DNA of 64,000 nt from Streptomyces griseoruber (GCF_001514205.1 NZ_KQ948771.1:289922-353921), one strand, 5' to 3'. Counted from the stretch's first letter, positions 40,274-48,355 are shown. A program made the numbers and translations. Notes: generated by a model from the sequence alone, not told the origin.

Positions 40274-40279
40274 GGTGCG

Positions 40280-40666
40280 GTGACCGATCAAGCGCCGAAC
40301 CGAGCCCGTGTGATTCCCCTGCGCCCGCCCGCCGGACGCCCGGCCCCCGAGCGGTCCGCGCCCCGGGAGCCGCTCTGGCGCGACCTCGTCGGAGACGTCC
40401 TGCGCAGCGAACGCCAGTCCCAGGAACGCACGTTGAAGGACGTCGCCGACGCGGCCCGGATCTCCATGCCCTATCTGTCGGAGGTGGAGCGCGGCCGCAA
40501 GGAGGCCTCCTCCGAGGTCCTCGCGGCCGCCGCCCACGCCCTCGGCCTGAGCCTGGGCGACCTGCTGGCCAGGGCCCAGGGCGAACTGGTCCGGCTCGAC
40601 CGACCCGCCCGGCACGGGCGTACGACGACGACCTCCTCGTACGACGGCCTCTGCCTGGTCGCCTGA
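40280..40666 (+). CDS. popR: PopR, XRE-family activator of the clpP3-clpP4 operon
   Basis: A 128-residue helix-turn-helix protein. The XRE/Cro-C1 domain occupies about residues 36-95: LVGDVLRSERQSQERTLKDVADAARISMPYLSEVERGRKEASSEVL. It resembles Streptomyces PopR and ClgR, activators of clp genes. The short C-terminal tail ends in CLVA, and PopR of S. lividans is turned over by ClpP1P2 through its C-terminal Ala residues. It lies tail to tail with clpP4, seven bases apart, and an exact PopR-type box is found upstream of clpP3. This context makes the PopR assignment firm. Confidence 0.88.
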   Translation: MTDQAPNRARVIPLRPPAGRPAPERSAPREPLWRDLVGDVLRSERQSQERTLKDVADAARISMPYLSEVERGRKEASSEVLAAAAHALGLSLGDLLARAQGELVRLDRPARHGRTTTTSSYDGLCLVA

Positions 40667-40673
40667 CGGGGGA

Positions 40674-41276
40674 TCAGACGCCGACGAGGCGCCGGCTCAG
40701 CACCTCGTCGGCCAGCCCGTACGCCACCGCCTCCCGTGCGGTGAACACCTTGTCGCGGTCCATGTCCGCGCGCAGGACGGCGGGACCGTGACCGGTGTGC
40801 CGGGCGAGCACCTCCTCCACCTGGGCGCGGATGCGGACCATCTCCCTGGCCTGGAGCGCCAGATCCGAGACCGTGCCCTGACGGCCGCCGCTGGCCGGCT
40901 GGCCGAGCAGCACACGCGCGTGCTCCAGCACGAACCGGCGGCCCGGATCCCCGCCCGCCAGCAGCACGGCCGCCGTCGAGGCCGCCTGGCCAACACAGAA
41001 CGTGGAGATCGGCGCCCGGACGAACGTCATCGTGTCGTAGATCGCCATCAGTGAGGTGAACGAGCCGCCGGGGGAGTTGAGGTAGAGCGAGATCTCCTGC
41101 TCCGGGGCCGCCGACTCCAGATGGAGGAGTTGCGCGATGACGACATTGGCCACCCCGTCGTCGATCTCGGTGCCGAGGAAGATGATCCGCTCCGACAGCA
41201 GCCGGCTGAACACATCGGAGGACCGCTCGCCCTGCGCGGTGCGCTCGACCACGTGCGGAATCGTGTAGCTCCCCAT
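40674..41276 (-). CDS. clpP4: ClpP4-type ATP-dependent Clp protease subunit lacking the catalytic His
   Basis: A 200-residue ClpP paralogue. It has the LYLNSPGGSFTSLMAIYDTM strand-turn, catalytic Ser100 in GQAASTAAVLLAGG and Asp175 in DMDRDKVFTAREAVAYGL. At the position of the catalytic His (MMHQP in its partner) it reads LLGQP, with Gly125. One triad residue is therefore missing and the subunit is expected to be inactive or weakly active on its own. It may serve as the structural half of a mixed ClpP3P4 barrel. It begins one base after the clpP3 stop, so the two are coupled. Confidence 0.9.
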   Translation of the reverse strand: MGSYTIPHVVERTAQGERSSDVFSRLLSERIIFLGTEIDDGVANVVIAQLLHLESAAPEQEISLYLNSPGGSFTSLMAIYDTMTFVRAPISTFCVGQAASTAAVLLAGGDPGRRFVLEHARVLLGQPASGGRQGTVSDLALQAREMVRIRAQVEEVLARHTGHGPAVLRADMDRDKVFTAREAVAYGLADEVLSRRLVGV

Positions 41277-41277
41277 G

Positions 41278-41916
41278 TCACAGTCCCATCCGTCGCCGCG
41301 CCGGGGCCGGTCGGACCTCGGTGAACGAGTCCACCACCCGGTCCACGATGCCGTACTCCCTGGCCTGTTCGGCCGTGAACCAGCGGTCGCGGTCGCCGTC
41401 CCGCGCGATCGTCTCCGGCGTCTGGCCGGTGTGCTCGGCGGTCAGCCGCTCGATGGTCCGCTTGGTGAACTCGTGGTTCTCCGCCTGGATCTCGATGTCG
41501 GCCGTGGTGCCGCCGATGCCGGCCGACGGCTGGTGCATCATCACGCGGGCGTTCGGCAGCGCGTACCGCTTGCCGGGCGCGCCCACACTCAGCAGGAACT
41601 GGCCCATGCTGGCCGCGAAGCCCAGGGCGAGCGTCGAGACGTCGTTCGGGATGAGCCGCATGGTGTCGTAGACGGCCAGCCCGGCGTGCACCGAGCCGCC
41701 CGGGCTGTTGATGAACAGCGCGATGTCGGTGTGCGGATCCTCCGCCGAGAGGATCAGCAGCTGGGCGCAGACCCGGTTCGCCGACACCTCGTCGACCTGG
41801 GTGCCCAGCAGCACGATCCGCTGGGCGAGGAGCTGGGCGGCGAGATGGTCGTCGAACCGGGTGGACGGGGTGTCGCCGTCCTCGGCCCGTGGGGCGAGCG
41901 TGGTCGGTTCAGGCAT
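41278..41916 (-). CDS. clpP3: ClpP3-type ATP-dependent Clp protease proteolytic subunit
   Basis: A 212-residue ClpP with a complete catalytic triad: Ser103 in GFAASMGQFLL, His128 in ARVMMHQPSAG and Asp177 in DGDRDRWFTAEQAREYG. The substrate-channel motif FINSPGGSVHAGLAVYDTM is intact. ClpP forms a self-compartmentalised barrel fed by ClpX/ClpC ATPases. Streptomyces clpP3-clpP4 is induced by PopR when ClpP1P2 is impaired. The ATG at 41916 has GAGGAG upstream. A perfect PopR box lies 73 bases upstream, and clpP4 follows immediately. Confidence 0.93.
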   Translation of the reverse strand: MPEPTTLAPRAEDGDTPSTRFDDHLAAQLLAQRIVLLGTQVDEVSANRVCAQLLILSAEDPHTDIALFINSPGGSVHAGLAVYDTMRLIPNDVSTLALGFAASMGQFLLSVGAPGKRYALPNARVMMHQPSAGIGGTTADIEIQAENHEFTKRTIERLTAEHTGQTPETIARDGDRDRWFTAEQAREYGIVDRVVDSFTEVRPAPARRRMGL

Positions 41917-41988
41917 CGGTTCTCCTCGTGGTCGCGGGGATGCCGTCGCCTTCACTGTCGGCCCCGGACCACGCCCGCGGCCGGTTTC

Positions 41989-42003
41989 TCTGCCCGCGGC
42001 AGA
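41989..42003. promoter_or_regulatory. PopR box upstream of clpP3
   Basis: TCTGCC-CGC-GGCAGA is a perfect 15-base inverted repeat identical in form to the TCTGCC-N3-GGCAGA palindrome described for PopR in S. lividans. It lies 73 bases upstream of the clpP3 ATG. An extra half site GGCAGA occurs at 42013-42018 and may extend the binding region. Confidence 0.85.
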
Positions 42004-42037
42004 TCCGCCGACGGCAGAGCCCCCACGGGCCCCCGGC

Positions 42038-43244
42038 TCAGCCCTTCTCGCGCAGCTGCCGGAAGAACGCGCGCACGTCGTCCACCAGCAGATCGGGCTC
42101 CTCCACCGCGGCGAAGTGGCCGCCCCGGTCGAACTCCGTCCAGCGCACCAGGTTCTCCGTCCGCTCCGCCCGGGCCCGCAGCGGGACCTGCGGTTCCGCC
42201 GGGAACAGCGCGAGCGCCGTCGGCGCGGCGGACGGCTCGTGCGGAGCGGCCCTCCGGCCGGACGCCGCGTGCTGGCGCTCGTAGTAGATCCGCGCGGACG
42301 AACCGGCCGTCCCCGTCAGCCAGTACAGCATCACGTTGGTGAGCAGCCGATCCCGGTCGACCGCCTCCTCCGGCAGCTCCCGCGCGTCCGTCCACTCGCG
42401 GAACTTCTCGACGATCCAGGCGAGTTGCCCCACCGGTGAATCGGTCAGGGCGTACGCCAGGGTCTGCGGACGGGTTGCCTGCTGGACGGCGTAGCCGATG
42501 CCCTCCGCCGAGAACGCCGCCCAGCGGCGCCAGGACTCCCGCGCGCGCTCCCGCTCCCCGGGGCTCATCGCCTCCAGTTCCTCGGGCGTGGGCTCCCGGG
42601 TGGCCTGGGCCCCCGGCAGCAGGTTCAGGTGCACCCCGATCACCCGGCCGGTGTGGGCGCGGCCCAGCTCGCGGGAGATCGCCGCTCCCCAGTCGCCGCC
42701 CTGCGCCCCGAACCGCTCGTAGCCCAGCCGGGTCATCAGCTCGGCCCAGGCGTCCGCGACCCGGCCCGCCTCCCAGCCCGCGCCGGTGACCGGCCCGGAC
42801 AGTCCGAACCACGGGATCCCCCGGTACGACGACATGGAAGGCGTCGGACGGGTCGCCGCCGTGCGCCGCCGGATCGGCGAGCGGTCCCACCACGTCCAGG
42901 AACTCCACGATCGAGCCGGGCCAGCCATGGGTGAGGACCAGCGGGGTCGCGTCCGGTTCGGGGGAGCGCACGTGCGCGAAGTGGAGCTGTGTGCCGTCGA
43001 CCGTGGTGGTGAACTGCGGCCACTCGTTCAGCCGTGCCTCCGCCGCTCGCCAGTCGTACTCCTCGCGCCAGTACCGGGCCAGGTCGCGCAGATAGTCACC
43101 CGGCACGCCGTAGGCCCAGCCGGTGGCGGGCAGCCCCTCCGGCCAACGGGTGCGGTCGAGCCGGTCGTGCAGATCGTCGAGGTCGCGTTGCGGGATGTCG
43201 AGGCGGAAGGGCCGGATACCGCTGTCGGCGGTCGATGACGTCAT
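42038..43244 (-). pseudogene. Epoxide hydrolase with a +1 frameshift in a C5/G5 run
   Basis: An alpha/beta-hydrolase of the EH family split over two frames. The first part, from ATG 43244, reads FRLDIPQRDLDDLHDRLDRTRWPEG and LVLTHGWPGSIVEFLDVVGPLADP with the HGxP oxyanion motif. The second frame continues FGLSGPVTGAGWEAGRVADAW and GAQGGDWGAAISRELG with the nucleophile Asp, then the C-terminal GGHFAAVEEPDLL with the catalytic His. Removing one G from the five-G run (C run at 42818-42822 on the plus strand) restores VPGIPWFGLSG and a 401-residue protein of normal length. It may be a sequencing error or a real inactivation. Confidence 0.85.
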
Positions 43245-43366
43245 GGGACCGGATGCCAGTTCCGTGGATCCGCCGCCATCCGGATGGTTTCCGGCCCGAC
43301 CGATGAGTTCCCGGGCGTCCCCCGGTCGACACTGATGACCGCGTTCCACGCCTCAGGAGGGACCTC

Positions 43367-43849
43367 ATGACCACCGACGGATTCACCACGTGTCTCTGGT
43401 TCGACGGCCAGGCCGAGGAGGCCGCCCACCACTACGTGTCGATCTTCGACAACTCCGCCGTCGGGCGGGTGACCCGCTACACCGAGGCCGGACCCGGTCC
43501 CGCCGGAACCGTGGTCACGGTGGAATTCACCGCCAACGGCCAGAAGTTCATCGCCATCAACGGTGGCCCCGAGTTCACGTTCAGCGAGGCGATCTCCTTC
43601 CAGATCGACTGCGCCGACCAGGACGAGGTCGACCACTACTGGGCCAAGCTCACCGAGGGCGGCGGCGAGCCCGGGCCGTGCGGCTGGCTGAAGGACAAGT
43701 ACGGCGTGTCCTGGCAGGTCGTCCCGACCGAGCTCACCGCCATGATCACCGACCCCGACCAGGAGAAGGCCGCCCGGGCCACGAAGGCCATGCTCTCCAT
43801 GGGCAAGCTCGACATCGCGGAACTGCGCAGGGCCTACGCCGGCGGGTAA
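43367..43849 (+). CDS. PhnB/3-demethylubiquinone-methyltransferase-like VOC protein
   Basis: A 160-residue VOC-fold protein of the PhnB-like group. It starts GFTTCLWFDGQAEEAAHHYVSIFDNS, then VVTVEFTANGQKFIAINGGPEFTFSEAISFQIDCADQDEVDHYWAKL, and ends with CGWLKDKYGVSWQVVPTELTAMI. The last motif is hallmark-like for this family, which was misnamed after a methyltransferase. No enzymatic role is established. The ATG has GGAGGGACC upstream. It is divergent from the epoxide hydrolase with 122 bases between the starts. Confidence 0.88.
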   Translation: MTTDGFTTCLWFDGQAEEAAHHYVSIFDNSAVGRVTRYTEAGPGPAGTVVTVEFTANGQKFIAINGGPEFTFSEAISFQIDCADQDEVDHYWAKLTEGGGEPGPCGWLKDKYGVSWQVVPTELTAMITDPDQEKAARATKAMLSMGKLDIAELRRAYAGG

Positions 43850-43876
43850 CGGCGGTGGCCGGACGGCGAGGGCGCG

Positions 43877-44773
43877 CTACCCGGCCCGGGCCTCCGCGAG
43901 GATCTCCCTGATCACATGCCGGGAGTTCTCCGCCAGCGCCGGGTTGGTCTCCCAGTAGTAGGGCAGCTGGATCAGCGAGATCGACAGGGCCCAGCCCCGG
44001 CCGCGCGCCCACTCGTCGTCGTCCGCGCCCACCGCCTCCCGGAACGTACCGCGGGCCGAGGCGGGCAGCAGGTTCCAGGCCGGGATGAGGTCGACGGCCG
44101 GATCGCCCACCCCCACACTCCCGAAGTCGATCACGGCCGTCAGCCGCCCCTGCGCGACCAGCACGTTCCCGGGCGAGAGATCCCCGTGCGCCCACACCCC
44201 CGGCGCGGTCCGTCCCGGCACCCGCAGCGCCTCCTCCCACAGGGCGGTGACCGCGTCGGTGTCGATCCGCCCCCGCAGCTGCGCGAGGGCGTCACGGGTG
44301 AACGCGTCCCGCTCGCCCAGCGGCACACCCCGGTGGTTCGGCGGCCCGTCCTGGACGTCGACCTCGCGCAGCCCCGCGATGAACGCCCCCAGGTCCGCCG
44401 CCAGCGGCTCGGGCTCCTCGACGGCCCCCGCGACCGGATTACGGCCCTCCAGCCAGCGGTAGACGGACCACGGCCAGGGGAAGCCCTCGCCCGGGACGCC
44501 CTGAGCCAGCGGCACCGGCGCGGCGACCCGCAGACCCGGGCCCAGCCGGGCCAGCCAGCGCTGCTCGTGCGCCACGCTCTCCACCGCGCCGGGATACCGG
44601 GGAAGCCGGACCACCTTGTCGGTGCCCAGCCGGAACATCGCGTTCTCCGTCCCGGAGGACGGCAGCCGCCGCACGGGCAGCCCCGCCCATTGCGGGAACT
44701 GGGCGGCGATCAGCCGGCCCACCAGCGGGTCGTCGAGATCGACCTCGTCGGGGCGCATCCTCTGGGCACACAT
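43877..44773 (-). CDS. Aminoglycoside phosphotransferase-family (APH-like) protein
   Basis: A 298-residue APH/ChoK-fold kinase-like protein. It contains LPSSGTENAMFRLGTDKVVRLPR with the ATP-binding Lys region, then FPWPWSVYRWLEG, the Brenner-type catalytic loop WAHGDLSPGNVLV with Asp and Asn, and LTAVIDFGSVGVGDPAVDL corresponding to the DFG metal site. Family members phosphorylate aminoglycosides or other small hydroxylated molecules, and the substrate here is unknown. The start is uncertain among ATG 44773, ATG 44758 and an upstream GTG at 44797. A strong hairpin separates it from the upstream terpene operon. Confidence 0.85.
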   Translation of the reverse strand: MCAQRMRPDEVDLDDPLVGRLIAAQFPQWAGLPVRRLPSSGTENAMFRLGTDKVVRLPRYPGAVESVAHEQRWLARLGPGLRVAAPVPLAQGVPGEGFPWPWSVYRWLEGRNPVAGAVEEPEPLAADLGAFIAGLREVDVQDGPPNHRGVPLGERDAFTRDALAQLRGRIDTDAVTALWEEALRVPGRTAPGVWAHGDLSPGNVLVAQGRLTAVIDFGSVGVGDPAVDLIPAWNLLPASARGTFREAVGADDDEWARGRGWALSISLIQLPYYWETNPALAENSRHVIREILAEARAG

Positions 44774-44797
44774 GCGGCCATTGCAACGGATCAACAC

Positions 44798-44828
44798 CCG
44801 TGCCGTCCAACGAAATTGGACGGCACGG
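44798..44828 (-). terminator. Perfect 13-bp hairpin ending the 2-MIB operon
   Basis: CCGTGCCGTCCAA (44798-44810) and TTGGACGGCACGG (44816-44828) are exact reverse complements around a 5-base loop. The hairpin begins 15 bases after the methyltransferase stop. There is no long U tract, as is common for actinobacterial terminators. Confidence 0.75.
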
Positions 44829-44843
44829 TACGCACCCGGCGGC

Positions 44844-45722
44844 TCAGACCCGGTCGGCCACGATCATCAGATACTGGAAACTGCCGTTCTTGTAGGCGGT
44901 CAGGAACGTGTCCTCGATGCCCGTGACCAGGTGGTCGGCCTGCCGGCGCAGCTCCCAGTACGGGATGGCCGTCGCGGTGAGGTCCTCCACATGGACCGGC
45001 ACCAGCCGGTTGTCCGCCATCGCCCGGAAGTAGCGCGAGCGGGGGTGGATGTCGCAGATGTAGTGCGCGTTGATGAGCGACACCTCGCGCGAGGCCTGCC
45101 CGTAGGTGTCGTTGTAGCAGCCGGTGATCACGACATAGCGGCCGCCGCGGCGCAGCACCCGGGCGTGCTCGGCGAACAGCAGGTCCAGCTCGACGTACAT
45201 GCTCGACTCGTTGTTCCACGAGGCCGCGTACGCACCGGTCTCCAGGCCCGTGTCCAGCATGTTGCGGTGGTGGTAGCGCACCTTGTCGCCGATGCCCCGC
45301 TTGCGGGCCTGCTCGTTGGCGAACGCGGCCTGCTTGGCGGAGATCGTCACCCCGTCCGCGTGGCAGCCGTAGCGCAGATTGGCCGTGACACTGCCGCCGC
45401 CGCGCCCGCAGCCGGCGTCGAAGACCCGGTCGGACGGGGTGAGCGGGCCGAGCCGGGAGGCGAGGAGCTCCGCCTGGGCGTGCTCCAGCCGGTGCAGTTC
45501 GGTGGTGATCCGCTCCTTGCGCAGCTCGGGATCGGGCTCGTCGAGCACCGACCGGTCGGCGTCGCCGACGCCGTAGTGATGGTGGTAGAGATCGTCGATC
45601 CGGCCCAGTTCGAGGTTGACCGGGTTCTCCTCCGCGTTCCAGTAGTCCGCGATCCGGTTCTGGTAGACGGACTGGGCCGGCAGCGGCAGGGCCTCGGTGA
45701 GCGCCTCGGGGGTCATGGTCAA
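44844..45722 (-). CDS. Geranyl diphosphate 2-C-methyltransferase
   Basis: A 292-residue SAM-dependent methyltransferase that converts geranyl diphosphate to 2-methyl-GPP, the first committed step to 2-methylisoborneol. Features are QNRIADYWNAEENPVNLELGRIDDLYHHHYG, SAM motif I VFDAGCGRGGGSVTANLRYG, the GPP-binding SWNNESSMYVELDLLFAEHARVL and ITGCYNDTYGQASREVSLINAHY. It matches S. coelicolor GPPMT closely in layout and length. It is the third gene of the shell-synthase-methyltransferase operon, which ends at a strong hairpin. TTG 45722 has AAGGAG at ideal spacing. ATG 45716, two codons later, is the alternative start. Confidence 0.94.
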   Translation of the reverse strand: MTMTPEALTEALPLPAQSVYQNRIADYWNAEENPVNLELGRIDDLYHHHYGVGDADRSVLDEPDPELRKERITTELHRLEHAQAELLASRLGPLTPSDRVFDAGCGRGGGSVTANLRYGCHADGVTISAKQAAFANEQARKRGIGDKVRYHHRNMLDTGLETGAYAASWNNESSMYVELDLLFAEHARVLRRGGRYVVITGCYNDTYGQASREVSLINAHYICDIHPRSRYFRAMADNRLVPVHVEDLTATAIPYWELRRQADHLVTGIEDTFLTAYKNGSFQYLMIVADRV

Positions 45723-45786
45723 CGGTGACTCCTTGTGATGGTGATGCTCAGGTGCGTTACGTGACGGAAAGTCAGAAGCTGGCTGT

Positions 45787-46851
45787 TCACCAGTAGTTGG
45801 GCAGCGAGTAGCGGTGGGTGTTGGTGGCGTGCCACTCGTGGTTGCCGGCCACCCAGTCCGACAGACCCTGGAGATAGCGCTCGACGAGCGGTGAGGTCGC
45901 GGCGAGCACCGCCGACTCCGACTCGAACGCCTCCATGATCTCGTTGTGGAGGCCGACCGACTTCAGATAGGCGGCCTTCAGCCCGCACCGGTCGTTGGCG
46001 GCCACGACCTGCGGCAGATTGAGATGGCTGGGATCGGACGCCAGCTCCTTGGTGAAGGAGTACAGGTCGTTCACGATCGTGGTGGCGTTGCAGGCGAGCG
46101 CCGTGACCCGCTGGATCTCCGGACGGGCGTAGAGCTGCTCGGGCAGTTCGTAGCCGTCGACCGCGTCGACGATCGACAGACACGGCCGGAAGTTGTTGAA
46201 CTGCCGCATCACCAGGTACTCCCAGACCTTCGGCCGGTACCCGGTCTCCATCCAGGCCGCCTCGCCGAGGTAGCCCAGGTGCAGCCGCGCCATGTCGTGC
46301 ACGAACCGGTCGGTCTGGCTGGGCGTGGCGAGGGCCGCGTACTCCTTCAGCGCCCAGAAGTACGAGCGCAGCGGACCGTCGGCCTGCATGCCCTGCGTCC
46401 ACTCCTCCTGGTGCGCGGGCGGCCCGTGGAAGGGATCCAGTGCCGACTGCGCCAGGATCAGCCGGCCGGCCAGACCGGTGCGGGAACCGCCCCGGCCCTC
46501 GTCCTCCTCGCAGTAGCAGCTGTCCACGACGTTCTCCGCCAGCAGCAGCTTGCCGGCCGCCGTGAGCCGGTCCAGATCGGCGGCGCCCGGATGCTGGAGC
46601 ACCACCGCCCGGCCGAACTGGAACCCCGTGAAGTCGCCGTTCCACGCCGTCGGGAACAGATCCAGGCCGCGGGCCCACTCCTCCAGCCGGCGGTCGACCT
46701 CCGCCGCCTTCTGCGGATCGGCGGGGGCGACCTCCCGGTGGCGCAGCCCCGGGATCGCACCGCTGTGCCGGGCCGCGAGGCTCGCGGCGAGGTTCGGCGG
46801 ACCGGGCAGCCCGCCCCCCGCACCGCCCGGCCGCACACTCCCCGCCGTCAC
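45787..46851 (-). CDS. 2-Methylisoborneol synthase (class I terpene cyclase, encapsulin cargo)
   Basis: A 354-residue class I terpene cyclase that converts 2-methyl-GPP to 2-methylisoborneol. The acidic metal motif is VVDSCYCEEDEG (Asp110-Asp117), a variant in which Ser replaces the usual second Asp. The NSE triad NDLYSFTKE gives Asn261, Ser265 and Glu269. Other conserved blocks are FGRAVVLQHPGA, MRQFNNFRPCLSI and NHEWHATNTHRY. The first 45 residues are Gly/Pro/Ala-rich and disordered, and the equivalent tail of S. griseus 2-MIBS targets it into the EshA shell. The GTG start overlaps the shell gene stop (GTGA). Confidence 0.94.
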   Translation of the reverse strand: MTAGSVRPGGAGGGLPGPPNLAASLAARHSGAIPGLRHREVAPADPQKAAEVDRRLEEWARGLDLFPTAWNGDFTGFQFGRAVVLQHPGAADLDRLTAAGKLLLAENVVDSCYCEEDEGRGGSRTGLAGRLILAQSALDPFHGPPAHQEEWTQGMQADGPLRSYFWALKEYAALATPSQTDRFVHDMARLHLGYLGEAAWMETGYRPKVWEYLVMRQFNNFRPCLSIVDAVDGYELPEQLYARPEIQRVTALACNATTIVNDLYSFTKELASDPSHLNLPQVVAANDRCGLKAAYLKSVGLHNEIMEAFESESAVLAATSPLVERYLQGLSDWVAGNHEWHATNTHRYSLPNYW

Positions 46852-48290
46852 TCGGCCGTCCGGCCGATCTGGACGTTCTCCAGGATGCCCGCCGCGTCCG
46901 GCACCAGCAGCGCCATCGAGTAGTACGCGGTGACCAGGTACCGGATGATCGAGTTGGCGTCGATCCCCATGAACCGCACGTTCAGCCCGGGCTGGAACTC
47001 GTCCGGGATACCCGTCTGGTACAGGCCCACCACACCCTGGTCTGCCTCGCCCGTGCGCAGCGCGATGATGCTGCTGGTGTGCTGCTCGCTGATCGGGATC
47101 TTGTTGCACGGGAAGATCGGCACCCCGCGCCAGGCCGGGATCTCATGCCCCTCCACGGTCGCCGTGCCCGGCACCAGACCGCGCCGGTTGCACTGCCGGA
47201 AGAACGCCGCGATCGCCTTGGGATGGGCGAGGAACAGCTTGGTCTTGCGCCGCATCGACAGCAGCTCGTCCATGTCGTCCGGGGTCGGCGGCCCGGTGAA
47301 GGTGCTGACCCGCTGCCCGTAGTCGACGTTGTGCAGCAGCCCGAACTCCCGGTTGTTCACCAGCTCCCACTCCTGGCGCTCCCGGATCTCCTCGACCGTG
47401 AGCCGCAACTGCTGCTGGGTCTGGTCCATCGGGTTGTTGTAGAGATCGGCGACCCGGGTGTGCACCTTCAGCACGGTCTGGGTCAGCGACAGCTCGTACT
47501 CGCGCGGCGAGAGCTCGTAGTCGACGTAACCCGCGCCGATCGTCGGCTCGCCGGTGTGGCCGGCCTGGAGCGGCTGCTCCGCCTCGCCCTTGCGGTTCAT
47601 CGGCCGCCGCTGCTGCTCGGCGTACGCCTCGAGGTGCGCGGCGAGCGAGGGCACCCGGCCGAGGAACTCCCGCAGCACGTCCCCCGGCAGCACCAGCAGC
47701 ACACCCGAGGTCTCCGCGCGCACCGAGGACAGCCACAGCGGGTCGTCCTGTCCGATGGCCTCCTCGCCGAGCTGGTCGCCGCCGGAGACGACCCCGACGA
47801 TCTCCTCCTCGCCGTACTTTCCGGCGGTGTAGCGGGTGAACCGGCCGTGCACCACGAGATAGGTCTCGGTGACCGGCTGACCCGCCTCGAAGATCACCTG
47901 CCCGGGCCGGACCTCACGGGTCTGGAAGCGGGACGCCAGCTCGGCCAGGGCCCCGTTGTCGGAGTAGCCGCGCAGCACGCGCAGCTCGGTGAGGGTGTCC
48001 GGGAGGACCCGGACGTCGTCGGCGCCGTTGTGCTCGAACTGCACCCGGCCCCGCCCGACGGACAGTTGAAGACGCCGGTTGACCCGGTAGGTGCCGCCCT
48101 TCACGTCCACCCACGGCAGCATGCGCAGCAGCCAGCGCGAACTGATCGCCTGCATCTGCGGTTCGGACTTGTGGGTGGTGGCGAGCTGGCGGGCCGCCCG
48201 GGTGCCGAGGCTGGTGAGCTGCCCGTCGGCCGACGGCTCGAAGGGGGATTCGTCGAGGGCGGAAGCGGTGGCACTGTCCGGTGTGGACAC
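46848..48290 (-). CDS. eshA: Family 2B encapsulin shell protein with cyclic-nucleotide-binding-like domain (EshA)
   Basis: A 480-residue HK97-fold nanocompartment shell protein. A short disordered N-terminus leads to SRWLLRMLPWVDVKGGTYRVNRRLQ, the start of the encapsulin fold. A CRP-type cNMP-binding domain is inserted at about residues 115-215 (FQTREVRPGQVIFEAGQPV, then GDQLGEEAIG). The shell fold resumes from about 245 with YVDYELSPREYELSLTQTVLKVHTRVADLY and ends EFQPGLNVRFMGIDANSIIRYLVTAYYS. It matches S. coelicolor EshA (SCO7699). The GTG start has GGAGAG upstream. It is the first gene of the 2-MIB operon, whose synthase is its cargo. Confidence 0.93.
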   Translation of the reverse strand: MSTPDSATASALDESPFEPSADGQLTSLGTRAARQLATTHKSEPQMQAISSRWLLRMLPWVDVKGGTYRVNRRLQLSVGRGRVQFEHNGADDVRVLPDTLTELRVLRGYSDNGALAELASRFQTREVRPGQVIFEAGQPVTETYLVVHGRFTRYTAGKYGEEEIVGVVSGGDQLGEEAIGQDDPLWLSSVRAETSGVLLVLPGDVLREFLGRVPSLAAHLEAYAEQQRRPMNRKGEAEQPLQAGHTGEPTIGAGYVDYELSPREYELSLTQTVLKVHTRVADLYNNPMDQTQQQLRLTVEEIRERQEWELVNNREFGLLHNVDYGQRVSTFTGPPTPDDMDELLSMRRKTKLFLAHPKAIAAFFRQCNRRGLVPGTATVEGHEIPAWRGVPIFPCNKIPISEQHTSSIIALRTGEADQGVVGLYQTGIPDEFQPGLNVRFMGIDANSIIRYLVTAYYSMALLVPDAAGILENVQIGRTAE

Positions 48291-48334
48291 ATTCTCTCCA
48301 GAAAGCTGGTGCGCGGAGCGGGGCGGACGGGTCG

Positions 48335-48355
48335 CGAAGATCGGTTTCGAAGATC
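48335..48355. promoter_or_regulatory. Direct repeat upstream of eshA
   Basis: CGAAGATC is repeated at 48335-48342 and 48348-48355 (13-base period), 45-65 bases upstream of the eshA start. The position suggests an activator site or promoter elements, but no known consensus was recognised. Confidence 0.3.
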
